Shown here: in pieces, positions 13,654 through 20,534 of the stretch
Layout of the letters: every line of letters begins with the position of its first letter
Numbering within the stretch: the first letter of the stretch is position 1
Assembly: GCA_023246555.1 (NCBI GenBank)
Contig: JAHFIC010000003.1
Span: 20,669 to 43,073 of the forward strand
Source: Candidatus Magasanikiibacteriota bacterium
GTDB taxonomy: Bacteria; Patescibacteriota; Patescibacteriia; Magasanikbacterales; UBA922
Length of the DNA: 22,405 nucleotides
Direction: 5' to 3'
Translations under genes and position numbers: made by a program
The notes under the pieces: generated by a model
Seen by the model: only the letters and a program-made list of their open reading frames with translations
Told to the model about the DNA's origin: nothing
Database searches by the model: none

Positions 13654-13685
13654 CAAAAAGCCCGCATTGCACACGCAATCGGGCT
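13654..13685 (-). terminator. intrinsic terminator of ligA
   Basis: Hairpin 13659-13685 (11 bp with one bulged base, loop of four) followed on the minus strand by five T residues (13659-13655), starting 3 nt after the ligA stop. The stem could also end plus-strand transcripts, although the sequence beyond it there is only weakly T-rich. Confidence 0.85.
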
Positions 13686-13688
13686 CTC

Positions 13689-15713
13689 TCATTTAAAAAG
13701 CGATAAAAATTGCTGTTCGCTCAAAATTTCAATGCCAAGCTGTCTTGCCTTATCAAATTTACTGCCAGGATTTTCGCCAACCACGACATAACCTGTTTTC
13801 TTGCTTACTGATTCGGACACGTCTGCGCCAGCACTTCGGATTTTTTCTTTTGCCTCGTCGCGCGACAGCGACGACAATGTTCCGGTCAGCACAAATGTCT
13901 TCCCCAAAAATTTTCGACTTTCGACTTTCGACTTTCGACTTTTTATCCCAATACCGTTTTCGATGAGTTGAAAAACGAATTTTTGATTGGTTCTGTTTGC
14001 AAAAAATTGAACAGTCTCTCCTGCCACTCTAGGGCCGACATCTGAAACGGCCATAAGTTCTTCTTCGCTCGCTTGCATAATTTTTTTCAGTGCCCCGAAC
14101 TGTTCAGCCAGACGGATCGCTGTTTCCTCACCAACCTGTGGAATCCCCAGAGCATAAATGAAGCGAGCAAGCGAAATGTTTTTTGCCGTGTTCATGGCTT
14201 TTAACAAATTTTCCGCTGATTTTTCGCCCCAGCGCTCGAGCGGCTCAAGATCGCCTTTTGTCAGGACAAAAAGATCAGCTGGGGTTTTGATGAGCCCCTT
14301 CTGCATAAGCTGTTCAACGATTTTTACACCCAAGCCGTCGATATCAAACGCGTGTTTTGATACAAAATGCGTTATACGCCGGAGCTCCTGCGCATAGCAG
14401 GCGGAATTTGCACAAAAGAGCGCCGCTGATTTTTCTTGCTTTTTATCAAGCACATGCCGGCGTTCAACGCCGCTGCCACAAATGGGACAGCGCTTTGGTT
14501 CAGATACCTTTTTCTCCTTGCCGGTGCGCATTTTTTCAAGCACCCGGACGACTTGGGGAATAATATCTCCCGCTTTTTGCACGACCACCGTATCCCCAAC
14601 CCGAACATCGAGCCGGCGAATCTCGTCAAAATTATGCAGTGTGGCGTGCGTCACGGTTGTCCCCGCAAGCTTGACCGGATCCATAAGGGCGACCGGGGTC
14701 AACGCGCCGGTCCGTCCCACCTGCACATAAATATCTTTGATCTTGGTCGTCCCCTGGTGAGCGGGGAATTTGTACGCAATTGCCCAGCGCGGCGCTTTGC
14801 CCGTGAAACCGAGAGCATCTTGGTATGTCCGCTCATTCACTTTGATCACCACGCCATCGATCCAAAACGGCTGAAGCTCGCGTTTTTTTTGCCACTCATT
14901 ATGAAATCGGAATACACTGTCAAGGTTGGAGCATTGGCGCCAATGACTGTCCGTCGCAAAACCAAGCTCTTTCAAGCGCACGAGCTCTTCTGCCTGTGTT
15001 TTTGGAGTCTCGCCCAGCGATAAGTCGTATACCGTCAAAGATAATTTGCGCTTTGCAACAATACTCGAATCCAACTGTCGCATGGTGCCGGCCGCGGCAT
15101 TCCGTGGATTCGCAAAAAGCGGCTCATCGCTCTTTGCGCGATCCTGATTGATTAACTTCAGCATCTCGGACGACAGCCACACCTCGCCTTCTGCGACAAT
15201 ATCCACGGCCTCGTTCAATCGAAGGGGTACACTCTGAATCGTTTTCACGTTTTGGGTGACATCCTCACCAATCTTGCCATCGCCGCGAGTCGCTGCGGTT
15301 TTTAATACGCCGTTTTCATACGTCAACACCATGTGCAAACCGTCGATTTTAAGTTCGCACAGATAGGACAAATTTTGCGGTCGGCGTCCCAGCTGTTTTT
15401 CTAAATAATTGAGGATGCGCGTTTCCCAATTACGCATCTCTGTCTCATTGAACGCATCATTGAACGACCACTGCGGCACTTTGTGCGTCACCTTTTGAAA
15501 TTTGTCCAAAGGTTTGCCGGCCACGCGCTGGGTGGGAGAATCCGTCGTTACAAGTTCCGGATACGCGTCTTCCAATGCGCGTAATTCTCCCATGAGCCCA
15601 TCATACATCGCATCTGTAACTTCCGGATCATTCAATACATGGTACCGATACCGCAAATCATCAATTTGCGCGCGTAGTCGTTGGAGCTTTTTTTGGGTGT
15701 CCTTTGTCGTCAT
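13689..15713 (-). CDS. ligA: NAD-dependent DNA ligase
   Basis: Seals nicks in duplex DNA during replication and repair using NAD. The 674-aa protein has the usual order: Ia domain at the N-terminus (DDLRYRYHVLNDP), adenylation domain with Lys122 in CELKIDG, TRGDG and NPRNAAAGTMRQ, then OB fold (GRTGALTPVA), a four-Cys zinc finger (CPICGSG, then CANSAC), helix-hairpin-helix repeats, and a C-terminal BRCT domain from about 602 (LGKTFVLTGTLSSLSRDEAK). Just before the BRCT, residues 591-601 (KSRKSKVESRK) are encoded by a 7-bp tandem repeat and form an expanded linker. ATG 15713 is 6 nt after the pilD stop. An intrinsic terminator follows. Confidence 0.97.
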   Translation of the reverse strand: MTTKDTQKKLQRLRAQIDDLRYRYHVLNDPEVTDAMYDGLMGELRALEDAYPELVTTDSPTQRVAGKPLDKFQKVTHKVPQWSFNDAFNETEMRNWETRILNYLEKQLGRRPQNLSYLCELKIDGLHMVLTYENGVLKTAATRGDGKIGEDVTQNVKTIQSVPLRLNEAVDIVAEGEVWLSSEMLKLINQDRAKSDEPLFANPRNAAAGTMRQLDSSIVAKRKLSLTVYDLSLGETPKTQAEELVRLKELGFATDSHWRQCSNLDSVFRFHNEWQKKRELQPFWIDGVVIKVNERTYQDALGFTGKAPRWAIAYKFPAHQGTTKIKDIYVQVGRTGALTPVALMDPVKLAGTTVTHATLHNFDEIRRLDVRVGDTVVVQKAGDIIPQVVRVLEKMRTGKEKKVSEPKRCPICGSGVERRHVLDKKQEKSAALFCANSACYAQELRRITHFVSKHAFDIDGLGVKIVEQLMQKGLIKTPADLFVLTKGDLEPLERWGEKSAENLLKAMNTAKNISLARFIYALGIPQVGEETAIRLAEQFGALKKIMQASEEELMAVSDVGPRVAGETVQFFANRTNQKFVFQLIENGIGIKSRKSKVESRKFLGKTFVLTGTLSSLSRDEAKEKIRSAGADVSESVSKKTGYVVVGENPGSKFDKARQLGIEILSEQQFLSLFK
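13912..13939. repeat. 7-bp tandem repeat inside ligA, four exact copies
   Basis: TTTCGAC repeated four times on the plus strand, read in ligA as an ESRK/SKVESRK-rich linker between the helix-hairpin-helix and BRCT domains. The frame is kept overall. Confidence 0.92.
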
Positions 15714-15719
15714 ACATTT

Positions 15720-16481
15720 TTAACGCAAAAATCCAAGATACCACGCGATCATTCTATCGCCATACAACATGGTGGCAAATGTTCCGAGAGCCAGATACGT
15801 TCCAAAAGGTGTCTCATCCGTCATTTTTTTCTTTTTCACCGCTAGGAGGACAATACTCACCAACGCACCCACGGTGTAGGCGAAAAAAAGCGCGGACAAA
15901 ATATTCGGCCAGCCCAACACGACACCCATGAAGGCGCCAAGTCGGATATCGCCGCCGCCGATCCATCGGCCTTTGGAAACAATAAATTGCGCAAAGAAAA
16001 ATCCAGCGCCGAGAGCGATACCCAATCCCATGCTTTGCGGCGTCGCCCACCCAAACACCAGCGACGCGAAAAAGAGGATAATGGCCGGAATCGTCGTAAA
16101 GCGATCGAGAATTTCACCATAAAAAAAGTCGTACAAAAAAACAACCACCAAGAGCGTCGCAAGAAACGCATCGCGAATGAATTCGGGCGTCACAGAAAAC
16201 CGATGCGCATATCCCACGACGACAAAAAGCACCCCGACGATGGCCTCAACGATTGGGTATCGAAAAGCAATCGGTGTTTGACACGACCGACACCGCCCCC
16301 GCAGGATAAAAAAACTGAAAATGGGAATGTTATCAAACCAAGAAATCATCGCGTGACAGGTTGTGCATATTGACCGGGCAAAAACAATCGGCAAACGCTC
16401 CTTTGTCCGCCAGACAAGCGCGTCTACAAAACTTCCGACCACCGCACCAATGAGAAAAATAATAAAGCCAAAAAAAAACAT
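15720..16481 (-). CDS. pilD: type IV prepilin peptidase
   Basis: Polytopic membrane aspartic protease that cleaves the leader of type IV prepilins and, in many bacteria, N-methylates the new N-terminus. The 253-aa protein has two CxxC pairs (Cys39/42 and Cys64/67) in the cytosolic loop typical of bifunctional enzymes, and both catalytic aspartates: Asp118 in LYDFFYGEI and Asp178 in GGGDIRLG. GAVVGSFVDALVWR at the first helix is also characteristic. ATG at 16481 begins at the first helix; the open frame extends further but would run through the pilin gene's terminator. A TATACT box lies 15 nt upstream. The presumed substrate is the pilin encoded just upstream. ligA follows 6 nt after the stop. 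Confidence 0.94.
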   Translation of the reverse strand: MFFFGFIIFLIGAVVGSFVDALVWRTKERLPIVFARSICTTCHAMISWFDNIPIFSFFILRGRCRSCQTPIAFRYPIVEAIVGVLFVVVGYAHRFSVTPEFIRDAFLATLLVVVFLYDFFYGEILDRFTTIPAIILFFASLVFGWATPQSMGLGIALGAGFFFAQFIVSKGRWIGGGDIRLGAFMGVVLGWPNILSALFFAYTVGALVSIVLLAVKKKKMTDETPFGTYLALGTFATMLYGDRMIAWYLGFLR

Positions 16482-16496
16482 ACGCTTCTTGGTCAA

Positions 16497-16502
16497 AGTA
16501 TA
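16497..16502 (-). promoter_or_regulatory. possible -10 element of pilD
   Basis: TATACT on the minus strand, about 15 nt upstream of the pilD ATG and just after the pilin terminator. No good -35 is seen at 17 bp (TTTTGT only), so support is limited. Confidence 0.35.
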
Positions 16503-16514
16503 CCGTAGGGCTAC

Positions 16515-16554
16515 AAAAAACAAAACACCCCGGGATATCCCTCTGGGGTGTTTT
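16515..16554 (-). terminator. intrinsic terminator of the pilin gene
   Basis: Perfect 10-bp stem (AAAACACCCC / GGGGTGTTTT, 16522-16531 and 16545-16554) with a 13-nt loop, followed on the minus strand by a T-rich run. It separates the abundant pilin transcript from pilD. Confidence 0.9.
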
Positions 16555-16566
16555 GCCAAGACATCT

Positions 16567-16998
16567 TTAGACATCAAGAATTCCTGATGGCGATAACTGA
16601 ATAGTGCCATCTAAATCTCCACTAATGCCTTCAAGTGCCGCGTCAACCGTATATGTTGAACCATCGGCAGAAGTATAGCTGTAGTCATTGGAGCCTGGAT
16701 CCACTGGGACTGATTCAAGATATGGAGTCGTGCATCCTGTGGCGTCCCAGCCGCTGACGTTCAAGCAAGCATAGTTTCCGGCGCCAAGCGTAACGGCTGT
16801 AGCAGCAGTCGGATATGCAGAATTTTCGTTGTAATACAATTCAAGTGCTATGCTGATAGTGCGGAGATCAGAAAGGCGTACTGCATCTCTTGCGCGTTCG
16901 CGCGCAGTCCCCAAAGCAACAACGGAGAGTGTTGAGAGCAAGCCAATGATTGCGATAACAACGAGAAGTTCAATAAGCGTAAACCCACGTTTTTTCAT
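16567..16998 (-). CDS. type IV pilin (prepilin)
   Basis: Major-pilin-like subunit with a very short class III-type leader MKKRG cleaved before FTLIELLVVIAIIGLL; Gly5/Phe6 is the PilD site and Glu10 becomes mature Glu5, needed for assembly. The 143-aa prepilin has the long hydrophobic helix, an alpha1 C-terminal part (ARERARDAVRLSDLRTISIALELYYNEN) and a small C-terminal domain with Cys78 and Cys89, which could form a disulfide loop. ATG 16998 is chosen because GGGGGTGA lies 8 nt upstream and the leader length then fits; an in-frame ATG at 17004 would add two residues. It has a strong terminator. Downstream of pilM and a response regulator; major versus minor pilin cannot be settled. Confidence 0.93.
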   Translation of the reverse strand: MKKRGFTLIELLVVIAIIGLLSTLSVVALGTARERARDAVRLSDLRTISIALELYYNENSAYPTAATAVTLGAGNYACLNVSGWDATGCTTPYLESVPVDPGSNDYSYTSADGSTYTVDAALEGISGDLDGTIQLSPSGILDV

Positions 16999-17029
16999 AA
17001 ACATTTCACCCCCTTTCGAGAAACTTTTT

Positions 17030-17416
17030 TCATACATGAAGAACTTTTTTCACTTTTTCAACCGTTTCCGATGGTTTGAAATGCGCTTTAATAAGATAAT
17101 CCGCCGCCCCAAGTTTCAATCCTTTTTCGACATCATCTTTTTGACCTAAGTTTGTAAGTAATATAACGGGGACATGCTTAGTTTCTGGATCCGCTTTCAG
17201 CTTTTCGAGAACCACGAAACCATCCATTTTTGGAAGAAGAATGTCCAAAATAACGATATCAGGACATTTCTTCTTTACATCGGCGAGTCCCGCCTCGCCG
17301 TTCAGTGCGACACTCACTTTAAATCCCTCCATTTCAAATTTTGTCTTATAGATATTTGCTAAAAACTCATCATCTTCTACCAGGAGCACATGCGCGCGTT
17401 CAGTCTTTTTCGTCAT
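17030..17416 (-). CDS. single-domain response regulator (CheY-like REC)
   Basis: Stand-alone receiver of 128 aa without an output domain. All phosphorylation residues are present: Asp15/Asp16 in LLVEDDE for metal, Asp58 in VILDILLPKMDG as phospho-acceptor, Thr88 in LLTNL and Lys110 in YLIKAHFKP. Such proteins act through partners, as CheY or PilG/PilH do in motility. ATG at 17416 is selected because the REC domain begins there; upstream in-frame codons overlap pilM. It lies between pilM and the pilin gene (31 nt to the pilin ATG), which suggests control of pilus activity or pilin expression, as inference. No histidine kinase is in the window. Confidence 0.92.
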   Translation of the reverse strand: MTKKTERAHVLLVEDDEFLANIYKTKFEMEGFKVSVALNGEAGLADVKKKCPDIVILDILLPKMDGFVVLEKLKADPETKHVPVILLTNLGQKDDVEKGLKLGAADYLIKAHFKPSETVEKVKKVLHV

Positions 17417-17439
17417 ATCGAGAAAAGATACGTGGTCAT

Positions 17440-17469
17440 AGTATACAGAAACTCTCTTAGTCCTGTGAA
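17440..17469 (-). promoter_or_regulatory. putative promoter of response regulator and pilin genes
   Basis: Minus strand TTCACA (17469-17464), 18-bp spacer, TATACT (17445-17440), giving a leader of about 17 nt before ATG 17416. It lies in the 73-bp pilM-regulator gap. Confidence 0.5.
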
Positions 17470-17489
17470 GCCCAAATGTGGATGAATCA

Positions 17490-18560
17490 TCATTTCGAAA
17501 AAATTCTCCGGAGGGCAAGCCCAATCGATACAGCCATCCGCGGACCGATCGTATCGAGTGTCGACCTCAAACGCTGTTGATAGACAACACGCGCCCACGG
17601 ATCGCCCACAAACACTTTCATATCACATGCGCGCTGAATGGCGGAAACACAGGCTGGAAACAGCGCAGCGCCTCCGGTTAAAACAATCTTTTCCGGCCGT
17701 TTTCCTTCATTTCCCGTTTGACGCAAAAACAAATCAAAACCATACTGAATCTCCTTCACGATGGGGTCAACAATCCCCGAAACCATATCGGGCCCCAGCA
17801 TGGATTCCGCAGATCGAGCAAGATCATATTTCACCTGGGATACCAAGCTCTTCTCGATGCCAAGGATCTGTTGGAGTTGTGCATCAATGAAACGGCCACC
17901 GACTTGAATGCTTCGGTGTGTGACTGGTGCGCCATCATCAATAATAAAAAAATTGGTGCGCTCCGCTCCAATGTCGACGACCATAACGGTTGCTATGTCG
18001 CGACCAACAAGGGATCGCGCAAGTGCAAATGCCTCTGTTTCCAACTCATCGAGTGTGAGTCCAGCGGCTTTAAAAATATCGCTATAAAATTGGATTAAAC
18101 GCTTTGGCGCGGCGGTGACGAGCAATTTCATGTCTTTCGCCTCGACTTTTTTTGAAACATCTGTTTTCCCAAATGGTTGGTGCACGATCTGCATTTCTTC
18201 AATGGGATGTGGGAGCATCTTCGCCACTTTGTTCCGAATGTGAAACTCCCTTTCTTTCTCTGGCACGATCGGCAATGTCACCACCGCATGAAACACCTGA
18301 GACACTGGCAAACTTGCTGTAACATGTTGAGTCGTGGCGCGACTTGTTTCCACGAGATGACGAAGGAGTCGCGCGTATGATTCAATGCGCGGATCAGGTG
18401 TTGGCGCATCTTTGTCAATGCGAATATCCAATGCTTCTTCCGCAATTCCGTACGTCCAAAGCTGTGGTCGCCCTTTTGTCTTTTTCAATTCAACCAATTT
18501 CATGCCACCCGCACCCAAATCAATGCCAAGATATGCTTCGTCTGTCTTGAATAATGACAT
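17490..18560 (-). CDS. pilM: type IV pilus assembly protein PilM
   Basis: Actin-like cytosolic ATPase that forms a ring with PilN/PilO and links the inner-membrane pilus complex to the motors. The 356-aa protein opens with YLGIDLGAGGMKLVEL, the phosphate-1 loop of the actin fold, has VMVVDIGAERTNFFIID (phosphate 2) and KIVLTGGAALFPACVSAIQ (adenosine-binding). The N-terminal MSLFKTDEAY resembles the segment that binds the PilN tail. ATG 18560 is the start of the conserved region and sits about 4 nt from the predicted transcription start; the frame runs upstream but through the divergent promoter. PilN and PilO are not found next to it. Confidence 0.92.
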   Translation of the reverse strand: MSLFKTDEAYLGIDLGAGGMKLVELKKTKGRPQLWTYGIAEEALDIRIDKDAPTPDPRIESYARLLRHLVETSRATTQHVTASLPVSQVFHAVVTLPIVPEKEREFHIRNKVAKMLPHPIEEMQIVHQPFGKTDVSKKVEAKDMKLLVTAAPKRLIQFYSDIFKAAGLTLDELETEAFALARSLVGRDIATVMVVDIGAERTNFFIIDDGAPVTHRSIQVGGRFIDAQLQQILGIEKSLVSQVKYDLARSAESMLGPDMVSGIVDPIVKEIQYGFDLFLRQTGNEGKRPEKIVLTGGAALFPACVSAIQRACDMKVFVGDPWARVVYQQRLRSTLDTIGPRMAVSIGLALRRIFSK

Positions 18561-18575
18561 AGTATGGCGTAGTAT
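18547..18575 (+). promoter_or_regulatory. putative cysS promoter
   Basis: TTGAAT (18547-18552), 17-bp spacer, TAGTAT (18570-18575), giving a leader of about 10 nt before ATG 18592. Its -10 coincides with the -10 of the divergent pilM promoter. Confidence 0.55.
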
Positions 18576-18599
18576 ACCATAAATAATCCCTATGCTGAA
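18571..18599 (-). promoter_or_regulatory. putative pilM promoter with extended -10
   Basis: Minus strand TGG-TATACT (-10 at 18576-18571) with a weak -35 TTCAGC 17 bp upstream. The start site would be about 18564, nearly leaderless for pilM. Confidence 0.55.
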
Positions 18600-19968
18600 A
18601 CTGTACAATACCCTGACCAGAAAAAAAGAGCTCTTCACGCCACTCCACGACAAGATTGTGGGTTTGTATACCTGTGGACCGACCGTCTACCATTATGCGC
18701 ACATCGGCAACTTGCGTACCTATGTCTTTGAAGACGTGCTGAAACGCACGCTTCAGCACGAGGGGTACCACGTGCATCATGTTATGAATATAACCGATGT
18801 CGGACATTTGACCGACGATGCCGACAGTGGAGAAGATAAAATGGAAAAGGGTGCGCGACGCGAAGGAAAGACTGCGTGGGACGTGGCGGAATTTTACACC
18901 GACGCGTTCAAACGAGATAGCGCTCTTCTCAATTTAATTCCACCTGACACCTGGTGCAAAGCAACCGACCATATCAAAGAACAAATCGCGCTCGTTCAGA
19001 CGCTCAAAAATAAAGGCTACACCTACGAGACATCGGACGGCATATATTTTGACACCACCAAGCTTCCGGACTATGGAAAACTTGCTCACCTCAAAGAACA
19101 AAAGCTCAAAGCGGGTGCCCGCGTAGACATGGGAGAAAAAAAACATCCAAACGACTTTGCCTTATGGAAATTCACTCCTGCACAAGAAAAACGCCAAATG
19201 GAATGGACGGCCTTTGAGAAGAAAGGGTTCCCCGGCTGGCACATTGAATGCTCTGCCATGAGTATGAAATATTTAGGTGAGCAATTTGACATCCACTGCG
19301 GCGGCATTGATCATGTGCCGGTGCATCACACCAACGAAATCGCGCAATCAGAAACTGCAACCGGAAAAAAACCTTGGGTACAGTACTGGCTCCATGGAGA
19401 ATTCTTACATATCAACGATGCGAAGATGGCAAAGTCCGAAGAAAATTTCATCACGCTCCAAACGCTCCAGGATCATGGAATTTCTCCGGTCGCCTATCGC
19501 TATTTCTTATTACAGACACACTATCGCAAGCAACTCACGTTCAGCTGGAAAGCTGTTGCTGGAGCAGAAGAAGGGTTGGAGCACCTCTACCGTATCGTCA
19601 ATGGATGGAAGGCCGAGCCAAAAATCGGATGCGCAGAGTACGAAAAGAAATTTTTTGATGCCATGAGCGACGATCTCAATATGCCGCAAGCTCTTGCCAT
19701 CATGTGGGATCTGGTTAAAAGCGATTATCCTCCTTCCGCAAAAAAAGCATCCCTCGATGCGTTTGATGCAATTTTGGGATTAGGACTGAAGGACCTTCAA
19801 GAGAAAAACACGCATATTCCACATGATGTGCAAGCACTGGTAAAAAACAGAGAGCGGGCAAGAAAAGAAAAGAGATGGAATGAAAGCGACCAACTTCGCC
19901 AAGAGATTATCGCTCGAGGATTCACCATTGAGGACACCGCAACCGGCCCATCCCTCAAAAAAACATGA
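18592..19968 (+). CDS. cysS: cysteinyl-tRNA synthetase
   Basis: Class I synthetase that charges tRNA-Cys using ATP. The 458-aa length is standard. Visible features: TCGPTVYHYAHIGNLR with HIGN at 37-40 (HIGH motif), zinc ligands Cys28, Cys220 (WHIECSAM), His245 and Glu249 (VHHTNE), which sit at a constant offset from the E. coli ligands I recall, ITDVGHLTDDADSGEDKM, and KMAKS at 278-282 (KMSKS variant). The C-terminal region (REKARKEKRWNESDQLR type) is the DALR/anticodon part. It is divergent from pilM and followed 38 nt later by an unknown gene whose possible -35 box overlaps the cysS stop; no terminator lies between. Confidence 0.97.
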   Translation: MLKLYNTLTRKKELFTPLHDKIVGLYTCGPTVYHYAHIGNLRTYVFEDVLKRTLQHEGYHVHHVMNITDVGHLTDDADSGEDKMEKGARREGKTAWDVAEFYTDAFKRDSALLNLIPPDTWCKATDHIKEQIALVQTLKNKGYTYETSDGIYFDTTKLPDYGKLAHLKEQKLKAGARVDMGEKKHPNDFALWKFTPAQEKRQMEWTAFEKKGFPGWHIECSAMSMKYLGEQFDIHCGGIDHVPVHHTNEIAQSETATGKKPWVQYWLHGEFLHINDAKMAKSEENFITLQTLQDHGISPVAYRYFLLQTHYRKQLTFSWKAVAGAEEGLEHLYRIVNGWKAEPKIGCAEYEKKFFDAMSDDLNMPQALAIMWDLVKSDYPPSAKKASLDAFDAILGLGLKDLQEKNTHIPHDVQALVKNRERARKEKRWNESDQLRQEIIARGFTIEDTATGPSLKKT

Positions 19969-19993
19969 CGTGTACGCGTCGTTCTGATATACT
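19965..19993 (+). promoter_or_regulatory. possible promoter overlapping the cysS stop
   Basis: ATGACG (19965-19970), 17-bp spacer, TGA-TATACT with -10 at 19988-19993. The predicted start (about 20000) falls at the end of the AGGAGGG ribosome site at 19994-20000, so transcripts from it would lack that site; the site may serve cysS read-through instead. Confidence 0.35.
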
Positions 19994-20006
19994 AGGAGGG
20001 CTTTGT

Positions 20007-20525
20007 ATGGTAGAGAAGTCATCAGAGGATACGCGCCAAGAAATACCGCTTGGACTACAAGAACAGGGAACAACCGAAACGCTTCCACGACGGGAAGCGC
20101 GCTTTGAGGTACAAAAAGAACAGACGACTACTTCTCCTTTGCAAGAAAAAGAAGGCACAATTGACCAAGCGGTTGATACTCTCAAACGCGCCGTGGGACG
20201 AAAACCAAAAAAAACGATCCAGCAAGTTCAAACGCCTCGCGACGAACTCACCATGCGCGTGGAAAAAATTATGGAAGAGCACCTCTCCGAAGCGTATCAA
20301 TCGCTTGACGCAACCAAAAAACAAGAATTCAAAATTGCCGGAGAAAAAACCGCTTATGCGATCCGTCAGCTACTCAAAAAAACCCATGTGAAAGTCAAAA
20401 AAATTCTTAAATTGCTTCTCCGCTGGCTCATGCTTCTTCCGGGTGTCAATCGCTATTTTCTCGAACAAGAGGCAAAAATTAAAGCCGACAAAATCATCGC
20501 GCTCAAATATCGTCAAGACAAATAA
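20007..20525 (+). CDS. uncharacterised 172-aa protein with C-terminal amphipathic/hydrophobic helices
   Basis: Not a family I can name. The first 70 residues are acidic and Gln/Glu-rich and probably disordered. Residues 85-125 form charged helices (MRVEKIMEEHLSEAYQSL), and the last 50 include KKILKLLLRWLMLLPGVNRY, a basic-hydrophobic helix that could lie on the membrane, then FLEQEAKIKADKIIALK. The PGVN(R)YFLEQEAKIK block gives me an impression of conservation in Patescibacteria. ATG 20007 is fixed by AGGAGGG 6 nt upstream; an earlier in-frame start at 19965 overlaps cysS. It lies 9 nt before the ATPase gene, so the two are probably coexpressed and may work together. Confidence 0.75.
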   Translation: MVEKSSEDTRQEIPLGLQEQGTTETLPRREARFEVQKEQTTTSPLQEKEGTIDQAVDTLKRAVGRKPKKTIQQVQTPRDELTMRVEKIMEEHLSEAYQSLDATKKQEFKIAGEKTAYAIRQLLKKTHVKVKKILKLLLRWLMLLPGVNRYFLEQEAKIKADKIIALKYRQDK

Positions 20526-20534
20526 ATCCTTGGT

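Noticed and set aside
13512..13706. Plus-strand frames of 64 and 74 codons in the ligA-gatC gap
   Set aside because: They read through the tRNA-like 3' end (FNSWRPH pattern) and the ligA terminator, with no ribosome site.
13072..13939. CRISPR-like array
   Set aside because: The repeats are 7 bp, directly abutting, with no spacers; simple tandem arrays.
14436..15023. Plus-strand 195-codon frame antisense to ligA
   Set aside because: It is a shadow of the adenylation and OB-fold coding region of ligase.
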